Source: Escherichia hormaechei_A
Lineage (GTDB): Bacteria > Pseudomonadota > Gammaproteobacteria > Enterobacterales > Enterobacteriaceae
Reading direction: 5' to 3'
NCBI GenBank assembly: GCA_042434945.1
Contig: CP170191.1
Coordinates: 4,741,536-4,805,535, forward strand
Length of the DNA stretch: 64,000 nucleotides
Numbering within the stretch: the first letter of the stretch is position 1; the number at the start of each line of letters is the position of its first letter. Positions 16,904 through 26,382 of the stretch are shown in pieces. The translations under genes were made by a program, and so were the position numbers. The notes under the pieces were generated by a model that worked only from the letters and a program-made list of their open reading frames with translations, did no database searches and was not told the DNA's origin.

Positions 16904-19900
16904 GTTTATGGAAAAAAATCAGCCTCGGCGTGGTTATCGTTATCTTACTGTTGCTGGGATCGGTGGCGTTTCTGGTGGGCACCACCAGTGGCCTGCATCT
17001 GGTATTTAAAGCGGCGGATCGCTGGGTACCAGGACTGGATATTGGCAAGGTCACCGGCGGCTGGCGCGATCTCACCTTGTCTGACGTTCGTTATGAGCAG
17101 CCAGGCGTGGCGGTAAAAGCGGGCAATCTGCATCTGGCGGTCGGGCTTGAGTGCCTGTGGAACAGTAGCGTTTGTATTAATGACCTGGCGCTGAAAGACA
17201 TTCAGGTCAACATCGACAGTAAAAAAATGCCTCCTTCTGAACAGGTTGAAGAAGAGGAAGATAGCGGTCCGCTGGATCTCTCCACGCCGTATCCCATCAC
17301 CCTGACACGGGTGGCGCTGGATAACGTCAACATCAAGATTGATGACACCACGGTATCGGTGATGGACTTCACCTCCGGCCTGAACTGGCAGGAGAAAACC
17401 CTGACCCTGAAACCGACGTCGCTGAAAGGCCTGCTGATTGCTCTGCCGAAAGTGGCGGAAGTGGCGCAGGAAGAAGTGGTCGAACCGAAAATTGAAAATC
17501 CGCAGCCGGATGAAAAGCCGCTCGGCGAAACGCTGAAAGATCTCTTTTCTCGCCCGGTATTGCCGGAAATGACCGACTTGCATTTGCCGCTTAACCTGAA
17601 CATTGAAGAGTTTAAAGGCGAGCAGTTACGCGTGACGGGCGACACGGACATCACCGTGCGCACCATGCTGCTGAAAGTGAGCAGCATTGACGGCAATACT
17701 AAACTGGACGCCCTGGATATCGATTCCAACCAGGGGATCGTCAACGCCAGCGGCACGGCGCAGCTGTCAGACAACTGGCCGGTGGATATCACCCTCAACA
17801 GCACACTGAACGTGGAGCCGTTGAAAGGTGAAAAAGTGAAGCTAAAAGTGGGCGGCGCGCTGCGCGAACAGCTGGAGATTGGCGTTAATCTTTCCGGTCC
17901 GGTGGATATGGATTTACGCGCCCAGACGCGACTGGCGGAAGCCGGATTGCCGCTCAACGTGGAAGTGAACAGCAAACAGATTTACTGGCCGTTCACTGGT
18001 GAGAAGCAGTATCAGGCGGATGATCTGAAACTGAAACTTACCGGCAAAATGACCGATTACACGCTCTCTATGCGTACGGCAGTGAAGGGACTGGAGATCC
18101 CGCCAGCCACCATTACCCTTGATGCCAAAGGTAATGAACAGCAGGTCAATCTCGACAAACTCACCGTCGCGGCGCTGGAAGGGAAAACTGAACTCAAGGC
18201 GTTGCTCGACTGGCAGCAGGCCATTAGTTGGCGCGGTGAGCTAACGCTTAACGGCATTAACACCGCCAAAGAGATCCCAGAGTGGCCGTCGAAACTCAAT
18301 GGCTTGATTAAAACCCGCGGTAGCCTGTACGGCGGCACCTGGCAGATGGAGGTGCCAGAACTGAAGCTGACCGGTAACGTCAAACAGAACAAAGTGAACG
18401 TTGACGGCACGCTGAAAGGCAACAGTTATATGCAGTGGATGATCCCAGGGCTTCATCTGGAACTGGGGCCAAACAGTGCCGAAGTGAAAGGCGAGCTGGG
18501 GGTAAAAGATCTCAATCTTGATGCCACCATCAACGCGCCGGGGCTGGATAACGCGCTGCCGGGGCTTGGCGGTACAGCGAAAGGGCTGGTGAAAGTACGC
18601 GGCACGGTGGAAGCGCCACAACTACTGGCAGATATCACCGCGCGCGGCCTGCGCTGGCAGGAACTTTCCGTGGCGCAGGTTCGCGTGGAAGGCGACATTA
18701 AATCCACCGATCAGATCGCCGGGAAACTCGACGTACGCGTTGAGCAAATTTCGCAGCCGGATGTAAATATCAACCTCGTCACCCTGAATGCCAAAGGCAG
18801 CGAAAAACAGCACGAGTTACAGTTGCGGATTCAGGGCGAGCCTGTCTCCGGGCAGCTTAATCTGGCAGGAAGTTTTGATCGCAAAGAAGAACGCTGGAAG
18901 GGAACTCTTAGCAATACCCGCTTCCAGACGCCGGTCGGCCCGTGGTCGCTGACCCGCGATATTGCGCTGGATTACCGCAATAAGGAGCAAAAAATCAGCA
19001 TCGGGCCACACTGCTGGCTTAACCCGAATGCGGAACTGTGCGTGCCGCAAACTATCGATGCGGGTGCCGAAGGGCGTGCGGTGGTGAATCTCAACCGCTT
19101 CGACCTGGCCATGCTGAAACCGTTTATGCCAGAAACCACTCAGGCCAGCGGTATCTTCACGGGTAAAGCGGACGTTGCCTGGGACACCACCAAAGAGGGG
19201 CTGCCGCAGGGCAGTATCACCCTTTCGGGGCGTAACGTGCAGGTAACGCAAACCGTCAACGATGCGGCGCTGCCCGTGGCGTTTCAGACGCTGAATCTGA
19301 CGGCGGAATTGCGTAACAACCGTGCCGAATTGGGCTGGACCATCCGCCTGACCAATAACGGCCAGTTTGATGGACAGGTGCAGGTGACCGATCCGCAAGG
19401 CCGCCGTAATCTTGGTGGCAACGTCAATATCCGTAACTTCAACCTTGCGATGATAAACCCCATCTTTACCCGTGGGGAAAAAGCAGCGGGGATGGTGAGT
19501 GCCAACTTGCGTCTGGGTGGTGATGTGCAAAGCCCGCAGTTGTTTGGTCAGCTTCAGGTTACGGGTGTGGATATCGACGGCAACTTTATGCCGTTTGATA
19601 TGCAACCGAGCCAGCTTGCGGTCAACTTTAACGGTATGCGCTCGACGCTTGCCGGTACAGTACGGACCCAGCAGGGTGAAATCTACCTGAACGGTGATGC
19701 CGACTGGAGCCAAATTGAAAACTGGCGGGCGCGGGTAACGGCGAAAGGCAGTAAAGTGCGGATCACCGTGCCGCCGATGGTACGAATGGATGTATCGCCA
19801 GATGTTGTATTCGAGGCTACACCAAACCTGTTTACCCTCGATGGTCGCGTGGATGTCCCTTGGGCGCGCATCGTGGTGCACGATCTGCCGGAAAGCGCAG

Positions 19901-20679
19901 TAGGCGTCTCCAGCGATGTGGTGATGCTTAACGATAACCTGCAACCGGAAGAGCCGAAAACGGCGTCGATTCCGATTAACAGTAACCTGATTGTCCACGT
20001 TGGCAATAATGTGCGCATTGACGCCTTTGGCCTGAAAGCGCGGCTGACGGGCGATCTTAACGTCGTTCAGGACAAACAAGGGCTGGGCCTGAACGGGCAG
20101 ATCAACATCCCTGAAGGGCGCTTCCATGCCTATGGTCAGGATCTGATTGTGCGTAAGGGTGAGTTACTGTTCTCTGGTCCGCCGGATCAACCGTATCTTA
20201 ATATTGAAGCTATTCGTAACCCGGATGCTACAGAAGACGACGTAATCGCCGGAGTTCGCGTCACTGGTCTGGCGGACGAACCGAAAGCGGAGATCTTCTC
20301 TGACCCGGCTATGTCGCAACAAGCTGCATTGTCTTATTTGCTACGTGGACAAGGGCTGGAGAGCGATCAGAGCGACAGTGCGGCGATGACCTCAATGCTG
20401 ATTGGCCTGGGGGTTGCGCAAAGTGGCCAGATTGTGGGTAAAATCGGCGAGACGTTTGGCGTAAGCAATTTAGCGCTCGACACCCAGGGAGTAGGCGACT
20501 CCTCCCAGGTAGTGGTCAGCGGCTATGTATTGCCAGGTCTGCAAGTGAAATACGGCGTGGGTATATTTGACTCTATAGCAACACTCACGTTACGTTATCG
20601 CCTGATGCCTAAGCTATATCTGGAAGCCGTGTCTGGTGTAGACCAGGCACTGGATTTGCTCTATCAGTTCGAGTTTTAG
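16900..20679 (+). CDS. tamB: TamB, inner-membrane-anchored AsmA-like bridge protein
   Basis: A 1259-residue protein anchored by one N-terminal helix (about residues 8-28) and spanning the periplasm as a long beta-taco, ending in a C-terminal TamB domain that contacts TamA. Members of this family carry phospholipids to the outer membrane. The start overlaps the tamA stop (ATGA), so the two are translationally coupled. The C-terminus (LRYRLMPKLYLEAVSGVDQ..LLYQFEF) is intact. The sequence is nearly identical to E. coli TamB. Confidence 0.97.
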   Translation: MSLWKKISLGVVIVILLLLGSVAFLVGTTSGLHLVFKAADRWVPGLDIGKVTGGWRDLTLSDVRYEQPGVAVKAGNLHLAVGLECLWNSSVCINDLALKDIQVNIDSKKMPPSEQVEEEEDSGPLDLSTPYPITLTRVALDNVNIKIDDTTVSVMDFTSGLNWQEKTLTLKPTSLKGLLIALPKVAEVAQEEVVEPKIENPQPDEKPLGETLKDLFSRPVLPEMTDLHLPLNLNIEEFKGEQLRVTGDTDITVRTMLLKVSSIDGNTKLDALDIDSNQGIVNASGTAQLSDNWPVDITLNSTLNVEPLKGEKVKLKVGGALREQLEIGVNLSGPVDMDLRAQTRLAEAGLPLNVEVNSKQIYWPFTGEKQYQADDLKLKLTGKMTDYTLSMRTAVKGLEIPPATITLDAKGNEQQVNLDKLTVAALEGKTELKALLDWQQAISWRGELTLNGINTAKEIPEWPSKLNGLIKTRGSLYGGTWQMEVPELKLTGNVKQNKVNVDGTLKGNSYMQWMIPGLHLELGPNSAEVKGELGVKDLNLDATINAPGLDNALPGLGGTAKGLVKVRGTVEAPQLLADITARGLRWQELSVAQVRVEGDIKSTDQIAGKLDVRVEQISQPDVNINLVTLNAKGSEKQHELQLRIQGEPVSGQLNLAGSFDRKEERWKGTLSNTRFQTPVGPWSLTRDIALDYRNKEQKISIGPHCWLNPNAELCVPQTIDAGAEGRAVVNLNRFDLAMLKPFMPETTQASGIFTGKADVAWDTTKEGLPQGSITLSGRNVQVTQTVNDAALPVAFQTLNLTAELRNNRAELGWTIRLTNNGQFDGQVQVTDPQGRRNLGGNVNIRNFNLAMINPIFTRGEKAAGMVSANLRLGGDVQSPQLFGQLQVTGVDIDGNFMPFDMQPSQLAVNFNGMRSTLAGTVRTQQGEIYLNGDADWSQIENWRARVTAKGSKVRITVPPMVRMDVSPDVVFEATPNLFTLDGRVDVPWARIVVHDLPESAVGVSSDVVMLNDNLQPEEPKTASIPINSNLIVHVGNNVRIDAFGLKARLTGDLNVVQDKQGLGLNGQINIPEGRFHAYGQDLIVRKGELLFSGPPDQPYLNIEAIRNPDATEDDVIAGVRVTGLADEPKAEIFSDPAMSQQAALSYLLRGQGLESDQSDSAAMTSMLIGLGVAQSGQIVGKIGETFGVSNLALDTQGVGDSSQVVVSGYVLPGLQVKYGVGIFDSIATLTLRYRLMPKLYLEAVSGVDQALDLLYQFEF

Positions 20680-20681
20680 CA

Positions 20682-21023
20682 ATGCGAATATTTGTCTACG
20701 GCAGTTTACGCCACAAACAAGGCAACAGTCACTGGATGACCAATGCCCAGTTACTGGGCGATTTCAGTATCGATAACTACCAGTTGTATAGCCTGGGCCA
20801 CTATCCAGGCGCAGTTCCGGGGAACGGAACAGTACACGGTGAAGTTTATCGTATTGACAACGCCACGCTGGCCGAACTTGATGCCTTGCGCACCAGGGGC
20901 GGTGAATACGCGCGCCAGTTGATTCAGACGCCGTACGGGAGTGCATGGATGTACGTTTATCAACGACCCGTCGATGGATTAAAGCTAATTGAAAGCGGCG
21001 ACTGGTTAGACAGGGATAAGTAA
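20682..21023 (+). CDS. ytfP: YtfP, gamma-glutamylcyclotransferase-like protein
   Basis: A 113-residue cytosolic protein of the GGCT/AIG2 fold. The substrate loop FVYGSLRHKQGN (residues 4-15) and the acidic residue in LDALRTRGGEY fit the family. The natural substrate is not established. It starts two bases after the tamB stop, so it is the third gene of a tamA-tamB-ytfP operon, and is followed by a terminator. Confidence 0.93.
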   Translation: MRIFVYGSLRHKQGNSHWMTNAQLLGDFSIDNYQLYSLGHYPGAVPGNGTVHGEVYRIDNATLAELDALRTRGGEYARQLIQTPYGSAWMYVYQRPVDGLKLIESGDWLDRDK

Positions 21024-21030
21024 TAATAAA

Positions 21031-21060
21031 AGCACGCCACCTTCGGGTGGCGTTGTTTTA
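21031..21060 (+). terminator. Terminator of tamA-tamB-ytfP
   Basis: CGCCACC-TTC-GGGTGGCG, a 7-bp GC stem with a tight loop, is followed by TTGTTTTA, eight bases after the ytfP stop. Confidence 0.85.
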
Positions 21061-21204
21061 TGCGATGTATCTCGCGATTTTTTTTTGTAACTTTTCCATC
21101 TTTTGCTTTTCTCTCCGAGCCGCTTTCCATATCTGCAATCGCATAAAAAACTCTGCTGGCGTTCACAAATGTGCAGGGGTAAAACGTTTCCTGTAGCACC
21201 GTGA

Positions 21205-21221
21205 GTTATACTTTGTATAAC
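21205..21221 (+). promoter_or_regulatory. ChpS/ChpB autoregulatory operator
   Basis: GTTATAC-TTT-GTATAAC, a perfect inverted repeat, sits 15 bases before the chpS start and overlaps the probable -10. MazE/PemI-like antitoxins repress their own promoter through such palindromes. Confidence 0.7.
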
Positions 21222-21235
21222 TTAAGGAGGTGCAG

Positions 21236-21487
21236 ATGCGTATTACCATAAAAAGATGGGGGAACAGTGCAGGTATGGTCATTCCCAATATCGTAATGAA
21301 AGAACTTAACTTACAGCCGGGGCAGAGCGTGGAAGCGCAGGTGAGCAACAACCAACTGATTCTGACACCCATCTCCAGGCGCTACTCGCTTGATGAACTG
21401 CTGGCACAGTGTGACATGAACGCCGCGGAACTTAGCGAGCAGGATGTCTGGGGTAAATCCACCCCTGCGGGTGACGAAATATGGTAA
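21236..21487 (+). CDS. chpS: ChpS, antitoxin of the ChpB-ChpS system
   Basis: An 83-residue antitoxin with an N-terminal SpoVT/AbrB (MazE-like) DNA-binding domain (MRITIKRWGNSAGMVIPN) and a C-terminal acidic toxin-binding tail. AAGGAGG lies five bases before the ATG at 21236; an in-frame GTG at 21230 overlaps that site and is unlikely. Its end overlaps chpB by seven bases. It looks identical to the E. coli protein. Confidence 0.95.
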   Translation: MRITIKRWGNSAGMVIPNIVMKELNLQPGQSVEAQVSNNQLILTPISRRYSLDELLAQCDMNAAELSEQDVWGKSTPAGDEIW

Positions 21488-21831
21488 AGAAAAGTGAATT
21501 TGAACGGGGAGACATTGTGCTGGTTGGCTTTGATCCAGCAAGCGGCCATGAACAGCAAGGTGCTGGTCGACCTGCGCTTGTGCTCTCCGTTCAAGCCTTT
21601 AATCAACTGGGAATGACGCTGGTGGCCCCCATTACGCAGGGCGGAAATTTTGCCCGTTATGCCGGATTTAGCGTTCCTTTACATTGCGAAGAAGGCGATG
21701 TGCACGGCGTGGTGCTGGTGAATCAGGTGCGGATGATGGATCTACGCGCCCGGCTGGCAAAGCGTATTGGTCTGGCTGCGGATGAGGTGGTGGAAGAGGC
21801 GTTATTACGCTTGCAGGCGGTGGTGGAATAA
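21481..21831 (+). CDS. chpB: ChpB, MazF/PemK-family mRNA endoribonuclease toxin
   Basis: A 116-residue ribosome-independent mRNA interferase of the CcdB/PemK fold that cuts at ACY-type sequences. The family motifs are FERGDIVLVGFDPASGHEQQGAGRP (in parts) and the SH3-like core. The start lies within chpS, so synthesis is coupled to the antitoxin. It differs from K-12 at one or very few positions. The system is intact and should be functional. Confidence 0.95.
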   Translation: MVKKSEFERGDIVLVGFDPASGHEQQGAGRPALVLSVQAFNQLGMTLVAPITQGGNFARYAGFSVPLHCEEGDVHGVVLVNQVRMMDLRARLAKRIGLAADEVVEEALLRLQAVVE

Positions 21832-21852
21832 GGTGTGTTTATTTATCGCGGG

Positions 21853-21893
21853 AAAAAAACCCTTACTAACCGAAGCCCGGTGTTCAGGGTTAT
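21853..21893 (-). terminator. Possible terminator of ppa
   Basis: Read on the minus strand, AACCCT..AGGGTTTTTTTCC forms a loose stem of six bases with a long loop and a strong T-run, 15 bases after the ppa stop. Confidence 0.45.
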
Positions 21894-21907
21894 TGCGCTA
21901 TAAGAAC

Positions 21908-22438
21908 TTATTTATTCTTTGCGCGCTCGAAGGAGGCAACGATTTCAGCTTTAGCGGCTTCTGCGTTTTCCCAACCTTCAACTTTCACCCACTTGCCTTT
22001 TTCGAGGTCTTTGTAGTGCTCGAAGAAGTGAGCGATCTGCGCTTTCAGCAGCTCTGGCAGATCGTTAACGTCTTTAATGTGATCGTATTCTTTGCTCAGC
22101 TTGGTGTGCGGAACAGCAATCAGTTTCGCATCTTCACCGGCTTCGTCGGTCATTTTCAGAACGCCAACCGGACGGCAACGGATCACAGAACCCGGCTGCA
22201 GCGGGTACGGAGTCGGGACCAGTACGTCAACCGGGTCACCGTCCAGAGACAGAGTGTGGTTGATATAGCCGTAGTTGCACGGATAGAACATCGCGGTGGA
22301 CATGAAGCGGTCAACGAACAGTGCGCCGCTCTCTTTGTCGATTTCGTATTTGATCGGATCTGCGTTAGCCGGGATCTCAATAACAACGTAGATGTCTTCC
22401 GGCAGATCTTTACCCGCAGGGACGTTGAGTAAGCTCAT
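21908..22438 (-). CDS. ppa: Ppa, family I inorganic pyrophosphatase
   Basis: An essential cytosolic homohexameric enzyme that hydrolyses pyrophosphate, 176 residues. The active-site signature DGDPVDVLV (residues 65-73) and KYEIDKESGAL, with metal-binding aspartates in LKMTDEAGEDAK, are all present. It is convergent with chpB and divergent from ytfQ. Only two substitutions against the remembered K-12 protein (LIAVPHTK for LVAVPHSK). Confidence 0.97.
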   Translation of the reverse strand: MSLLNVPAGKDLPEDIYVVIEIPANADPIKYEIDKESGALFVDRFMSTAMFYPCNYGYINHTLSLDGDPVDVLVPTPYPLQPGSVIRCRPVGVLKMTDEAGEDAKLIAVPHTKLSKEYDHIKDVNDLPELLKAQIAHFFEHYKDLEKGKWVKVEGWENAEAAKAEIVASFERAKNK

Positions 22439-22602
22439 GTCTGTTTCCTTTAAAAATATGTGGCAAACAAGTGCCGAGTATTATAGCCAACTCGCGCCGA
22501 ATGTCTTCGCTTGTTTTCGTCTTCATTTTCCTTTTTCGCCAGTTTTAAGACGGTATACAGAGCAGGAAAATCCATAACCGTAGCCGCATTTTTCATAGTG
22601 AG

Positions 22603-22618
22603 ATGAAAGCGATTACAA
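22603..22618 (+). promoter_or_regulatory. GalR/GalS-type operator upstream of ytfQ
   Basis: ATGAAAGCGATTACAA fits the GalR/GalS consensus GTGKAANCGNTTNCAC in its central AANCGNTTNCA. Control of ytfQ by GalR has been reported in E. coli and fits galactofuranose uptake. Confidence 0.6.
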
Positions 22619-22657
22619 ACTTGTGATTAACGTTTTATTTACTTTTATGAAGTGTGA

Positions 22658-22676
22658 TGTAACGCAATCCGTTACA
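22658..22676 (+). promoter_or_regulatory. Perfect inverted repeat in the ytfQ promoter
   Basis: TGTAACG-CAATC-CGTTACA, 7-bp arms around 5 bases, about 70-90 bases before ytfQ. It differs from the GalR consensus by having a longer spacer, so it may bind another regulator. Confidence 0.5.
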
Positions 22677-22747
22677 TAACGAATTGTCTATAGTTTTTCC
22701 GCGAACATCTTTTCACCAATAATAATTACCCCGACGAGGACAACCCT

Positions 22748-23704
22748 ATGTGGAAACGCTTACTTGTAGTCTCTGCAGTCTCGGCAGCCATGTCGTCTAT
22801 GGCGTTGGCCGCTCCATTAACCGTAGGATTTTCGCAGGTCGGATCGGAATCCGGCTGGCGCGCTGCAGAAACCAATGTGGCGAAAAGTGAGGCCGAAAAA
22901 CGCGGAATTACGCTGAAAATTGCCGATGGTCAGCAAAAGCAGGAAAACCAGATTAAAGCGGTACGTTCCTTCGTCGCGCAAGGGGTGGATGCGATCTTTA
23001 TCGCTCCGGTGGTCGCGACAGGTTGGGAACCGGTATTAAAAGAGGCGAAAGATGCCGAAATCCCGGTCTTCTTGCTCGACCGTTCCATCGATGTGAAAGA
23101 CAAATCTCTCTATATGACCACCGTTACTGCCGACAACATCCTCGAAGGTAAGTTGATCGGTGACTGGCTGGTAAAAGAAGTGAATGGCAAACCATGCAAC
23201 GTGGTGGAGCTGCAGGGCACCGTTGGGGCCAGCGTCGCCATTGACCGTAAGAAAGGCTTTGCCGAAGCCATTAAGAATGCGCCAAATATCAAAATCATCC
23301 GCTCGCAGTCAGGTGACTTCACCCGCAGTAAAGGCAAAGAAGTCATGGAGAGCTTTATCAAAGCGGAAAACAACGGCAAAAACATCTGCATGGTTTACGC
23401 CCATAACGACGACATGGTGATTGGTGCAATTCAGGCAATTAAAGAAGCGGGCCTGAAACCGGGCAAAGATATCCTCACGGGTTCCATTGACGGTGTACCG
23501 GACATCTACAAAGCGATGATTGATGGCGAGGCGAACGCCAGCGTTGAACTGACGCCGAATATGGCAGGTCCCGCCTTCGACGCGCTGGAGAAATACAAAA
23601 AAGACGGCACCATGCCTGAAAAGCTGACGTTAACCAAATCCACCCTTTACCTGCCTGATACCGCAAAAGAAGAGTTAGAGAAGAAGAAAAATATGGGGTA
23701 TTGA
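22748..23704 (+). CDS. ytfQ: YtfQ, galactofuranose-binding periplasmic protein
   Basis: The periplasmic substrate-binding protein of the Gaf ABC transporter; the E. coli protein binds galactofuranose tightly. It has 318 residues, with a signal peptide ending AMSSMALA/A near residue 22 and a Peripla_BP_4 two-lobed fold (GFSQVGSESGWR, DAIFIAPVVATGWE, YAHNDDMVIGAIQA). GACGAGGACAACCCT precedes the ATG. It is nearly identical to E. coli YtfQ. A BIME separates it from ytfR, a common arrangement giving excess binding protein. Confidence 0.96.
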   Translation: MWKRLLVVSAVSAAMSSMALAAPLTVGFSQVGSESGWRAAETNVAKSEAEKRGITLKIADGQQKQENQIKAVRSFVAQGVDAIFIAPVVATGWEPVLKEAKDAEIPVFLLDRSIDVKDKSLYMTTVTADNILEGKLIGDWLVKEVNGKPCNVVELQGTVGASVAIDRKKGFAEAIKNAPNIKIIRSQSGDFTRSKGKEVMESFIKAENNGKNICMVYAHNDDMVIGAIQAIKEAGLKPGKDILTGSIDGVPDIYKAMIDGEANASVELTPNMAGPAFDALEKYKKDGTMPEKLTLTKSTLYLPDTAKEELEKKKNMGY

Positions 23705-23825
23705 GGGTTGCTATGCCTGATGCCGATTCGTAGGCCGGATAAGGCGCTCGCGCCGCATCCGGCGATGGTGCACTGAAGCCTGATGCGACGCTTACCGCGT
23801 CTTATCATGCCTACTGGGAGCACGC
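23705..23825. repeat. E. coli-type BIME between ytfQ and ytfR
   Basis: TGCCTGATGCCGATTCGTAGG, GGCCGGATAAGGCGCTCGCG, GCCGCATCCGGC and GCCTGATGCGACGCTTACCG are alternating REP units of the E. coli type. They lie inside the operon and probably stabilise the upstream ytfQ mRNA. Confidence 0.88.
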
Positions 23826-23843
23826 TTTACACCGGGGGAAACC

Positions 23844-25346
23844 ATGACGACCGACCAACACCAGGAGATCCTCCGCACCGAAGGATTAAGTAAATTTTTC
23901 CCCGGCGTCAAAGCGTTAGACAACGTTGATTTCAGCCTGCGCCGTGGCGAAATCATGGCGCTGCTCGGTGAAAACGGGGCAGGAAAATCAACGCTAATCA
24001 AAGCATTAACTGGTGTATACCACGCCGATCGCGGCACCATCTGGCTGGAAGGCCAGGCTATCTCACCGAAAAATACCGCCCACGCGCAACAACTCGGCAT
24101 TGGCACCGTCTATCAGGAAGTCAACCTGCTACCCAATATGTCGGTCGCTGATAATCTATTTATAGGCCGCGAACCCAAACGCTTCGGCCTTCTACGCCGC
24201 AAAGAGATGGAAAAGCGCGCCACCGAACTGATGGCATCTTACGGTTTCTCCCTCGACGTGCGCGAACCGCTCAACCGTTTTTCGGTGGCGATGCAGCAAA
24301 TCGTCGCTATTTGCCGGGCTATCGATCTCTCTGCCAAAGTGCTGATCCTCGATGAACCCACCGCCAGTCTCGACACCCAGGAAGTGGAGTTACTGTTTGA
24401 CCTGATGCGTCAGTTGCGCGATCGCGGCGTCAGCCTGATTTTTGTCACTCACTTTCTCGATCAGGTCTATCAGGTCAGCGATCGGATCACCGTCTTACGC
24501 AACGGCAGTTTCGTAGGCTGTCGGGAAACGTGCGAGCTACCGCAGATCGAACTGGTAAAAATGATGCTGGGGCGCGAGCTGGATACCCACGCGCTACAGC
24601 GTGCCGGGCGAACATTGTTGAGCGACAAACCCGTTGCCGCGTTCAAAAATTACGGCAAAAAAGGAACGATCGCACCGTTTGATCTCGAAGTACGCCCCGG
24701 CGAGATCGTCGGTCTGGCTGGCTTGCTGGGATCAGGACGTACCGAAACCGCCGAAGTGATCTTCGGTATCAAACCTGCTGACAGCGGCACTGCGTTGATC
24801 AAAGGCAAACCGCAAACCCTGCGATCGCCACATCAGGCGTCGGTACTGGGTATCGGCTTCTGCCCGGAAGACAGGAAAACCGATGGCATCATCGCCGCTG
24901 CCTCGGTGCGGGAAAATATCATCCTCGCGCTACAGGCCCAGCGCGGCTGGCTGCGACCGATCTCCCGCAAAGAACAGCAAGAGATTGCCGAACGCTTTAT
25001 CCGCCAGCTTGGCATTCGCACCCCTTCCACTGAACAACCGATTGAATTTCTCTCCGGCGGCAATCAGCAAAAAGTGCTGCTCTCTCGCTGGCTGCTGACT
25101 CGTCCGCAATTTCTGATCCTCGACGAGCCAACGCGTGGAATTGACGTTGGTGCGCACGCCGAGATCATCCGCCTGATTGAAATGCTATGCGCCGATGGTC
25201 TGGCGCTGCTGGTGATCTCCTCCGAACTGGAAGAACTGGTGGGCTATGCCGACCGGGTGATCATCATGCGCGATCGCAAACAGGTGGCGGAGATCCCGCT
25301 GGCAGAGCTTTCCGTTCCGGCGATCATGAACGCCATTGCGGCGTAA
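23844..25346 (+). CDS. ytfR: YtfR, sugar ABC transporter ATP-binding protein
   Basis: The ATPase of the galactofuranose transporter, 500 residues with two fused ABC domains. The first has Walker A GENGAGKST (about 47-55), an altered signature, and Walker B LILDEPTASLD. The second has a degenerate Walker A (LLGSGRTET), the signature LSGGNQQK and Walker B LILDEPTRGID, as in RbsA-type proteins. It is a single intact frame; older K-12 annotation split it as ytfR/ytfS. Confidence 0.96.
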   Translation: MTTDQHQEILRTEGLSKFFPGVKALDNVDFSLRRGEIMALLGENGAGKSTLIKALTGVYHADRGTIWLEGQAISPKNTAHAQQLGIGTVYQEVNLLPNMSVADNLFIGREPKRFGLLRRKEMEKRATELMASYGFSLDVREPLNRFSVAMQQIVAICRAIDLSAKVLILDEPTASLDTQEVELLFDLMRQLRDRGVSLIFVTHFLDQVYQVSDRITVLRNGSFVGCRETCELPQIELVKMMLGRELDTHALQRAGRTLLSDKPVAAFKNYGKKGTIAPFDLEVRPGEIVGLAGLLGSGRTETAEVIFGIKPADSGTALIKGKPQTLRSPHQASVLGIGFCPEDRKTDGIIAAASVRENIILALQAQRGWLRPISRKEQQEIAERFIRQLGIRTPSTEQPIEFLSGGNQQKVLLSRWLLTRPQFLILDEPTRGIDVGAHAEIIRLIEMLCADGLALLVISSELEELVGYADRVIIMRDRKQVAEIPLAELSVPAIMNAIAA

Positions 25347-25356
25347 GGAGAACAGT

Positions 25357-26382
25357 GTGATGCCTCAATCTCTTCCGGACACCACTACGCCAAAAAGGCG
25401 CTTTCGCTGGCCGACGGGGATGCCGCAGCTGGTAGCACTATTGCTGGTGCTGCTGGTCGATAGCCTGGTAGCCCCGCATTTCTGGCAGGTGGTGCTTCAG
25501 GATGGGCGTTTGTTCGGTAGCCCCATAGACATTCTTAACCGTGCAGCTCCCGTTGCGTTACTGGCGATTGGCATGACGCTGGTGATCGCCACCGGTGGGA
25601 TTGATCTCTCCGTAGGGGCGGTGATGGCTATCGCCGGAGCCACAACGGCTGCGATGACGGTCGCGGGATTCAGCCTGCCGATTGTTTTGTTAAGCGCCCT
25701 GGGCACCGGCATCCTGGCGGGATTGTGGAACGGCATACTGGTAGCGATCCTCAAAATTCAGCCGTTTGTCGCCACTCTGATCCTGATGGTCGCCGGGCGC
25801 GGCGTGGCGCAACTGATCACCGCCGGGCAGATCGTCACGTTTAACTCGCCGGATCTCTCATGGTTCGGCAGTGGATCGCTGTTGTTCCTGCCAACGCCGG
25901 TCATTATCGCGGTGCTGACGCTTATCCTGTTCTGGCTGTTGACCCGCAAAACGGCGCTGGGGATGTTTATCGAAGCCGTTGGTATCAACATTCGGGCGGC
26001 AAAAAATGCCGGGGTAAACACGCGGATCATCGTCATGCTTACCTACGTGTTGAGCGGGCTGTGTGCGGCGATTGCGGGCATTATCGTGGCGGCGGATATT
26101 CGCGGTGCCGATGCCAATAACGCCGGGTTATGGCTGGAGCTGGACGCCATTCTCGCGGTGGTGATTGGCGGCGGATCGCTGATGGGCGGGCGCTTTAACC
26201 TGCTACTTTCGGTGGTGGGGGCGCTGATTATTCAGGGGATGAACACCGGAATTTTGCTTTCGGGCTTTCCGCCAGAGATGAACCAGGTTGTAAAAGCGGT
26301 GGTGGTTCTTTGCGTGCTGATTGTCCAGTCGCAACGCTTTATCAGTCTGATTAAAGGAGTACGTAGCCGTGATAAAACGTAA
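25357..26382 (+). CDS. ytfT: YtfT, sugar ABC transporter permease
   Basis: One of two membrane subunits of the galactofuranose transporter, 341 residues in the BPD_transp_2 (RbsC-like) family with about eight to ten membrane segments and the EAA-type loop GINIRAAKNAGVNTR. TAAGGAG at 25344-25350 favours the GTG at 25357 (or the ATG directly after it) and gives the K-12 length. It starts 10 bases after ytfR and overlaps yjfF by 14 bases. Confidence 0.95.
   Translation: MMPQSLPDTTTPKRRFRWPTGMPQLVALLLVLLVDSLVAPHFWQVVLQDGRLFGSPIDILNRAAPVALLAIGMTLVIATGGIDLSVGAVMAIAGATTAAMTVAGFSLPIVLLSALGTGILAGLWNGILVAILKIQPFVATLILMVAGRGVAQLITAGQIVTFNSPDLSWFGSGSLLFLPTPVIIAVLTLILFWLLTRKTALGMFIEAVGINIRAAKNAGVNTRIIVMLTYVLSGLCAAIAGIIVAADIRGADANNAGLWLELDAILAVVIGGGSLMGGRFNLLLSVVGALIIQGMNTGILLSGFPPEMNQVVKAVVVLCVLIVQSQRFISLIKGVRSRDKT

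Larger units (their letters stand above)
22439..22747. promoter_or_regulatory. ppa-ytfQ divergent intergenic region
   Basis: 309 bases without a gene, holding the ppa promoter on one side and ytfQ control sites on the other: a GalR/GalS-like box at 22603-22618 and a separate palindrome at 22658-22676. TCTATAGTTT at 22687-22696 may be a ytfQ -10. No ORF or RNA gene is recognised. Confidence 0.5.

Noticed and set aside
18817..20127. A 436-codon open frame antisense to tamB
   Set aside because: Fully contained in the conserved tamB gene, rich in Arg and His, with no recognisable motif; a codon-bias shadow.
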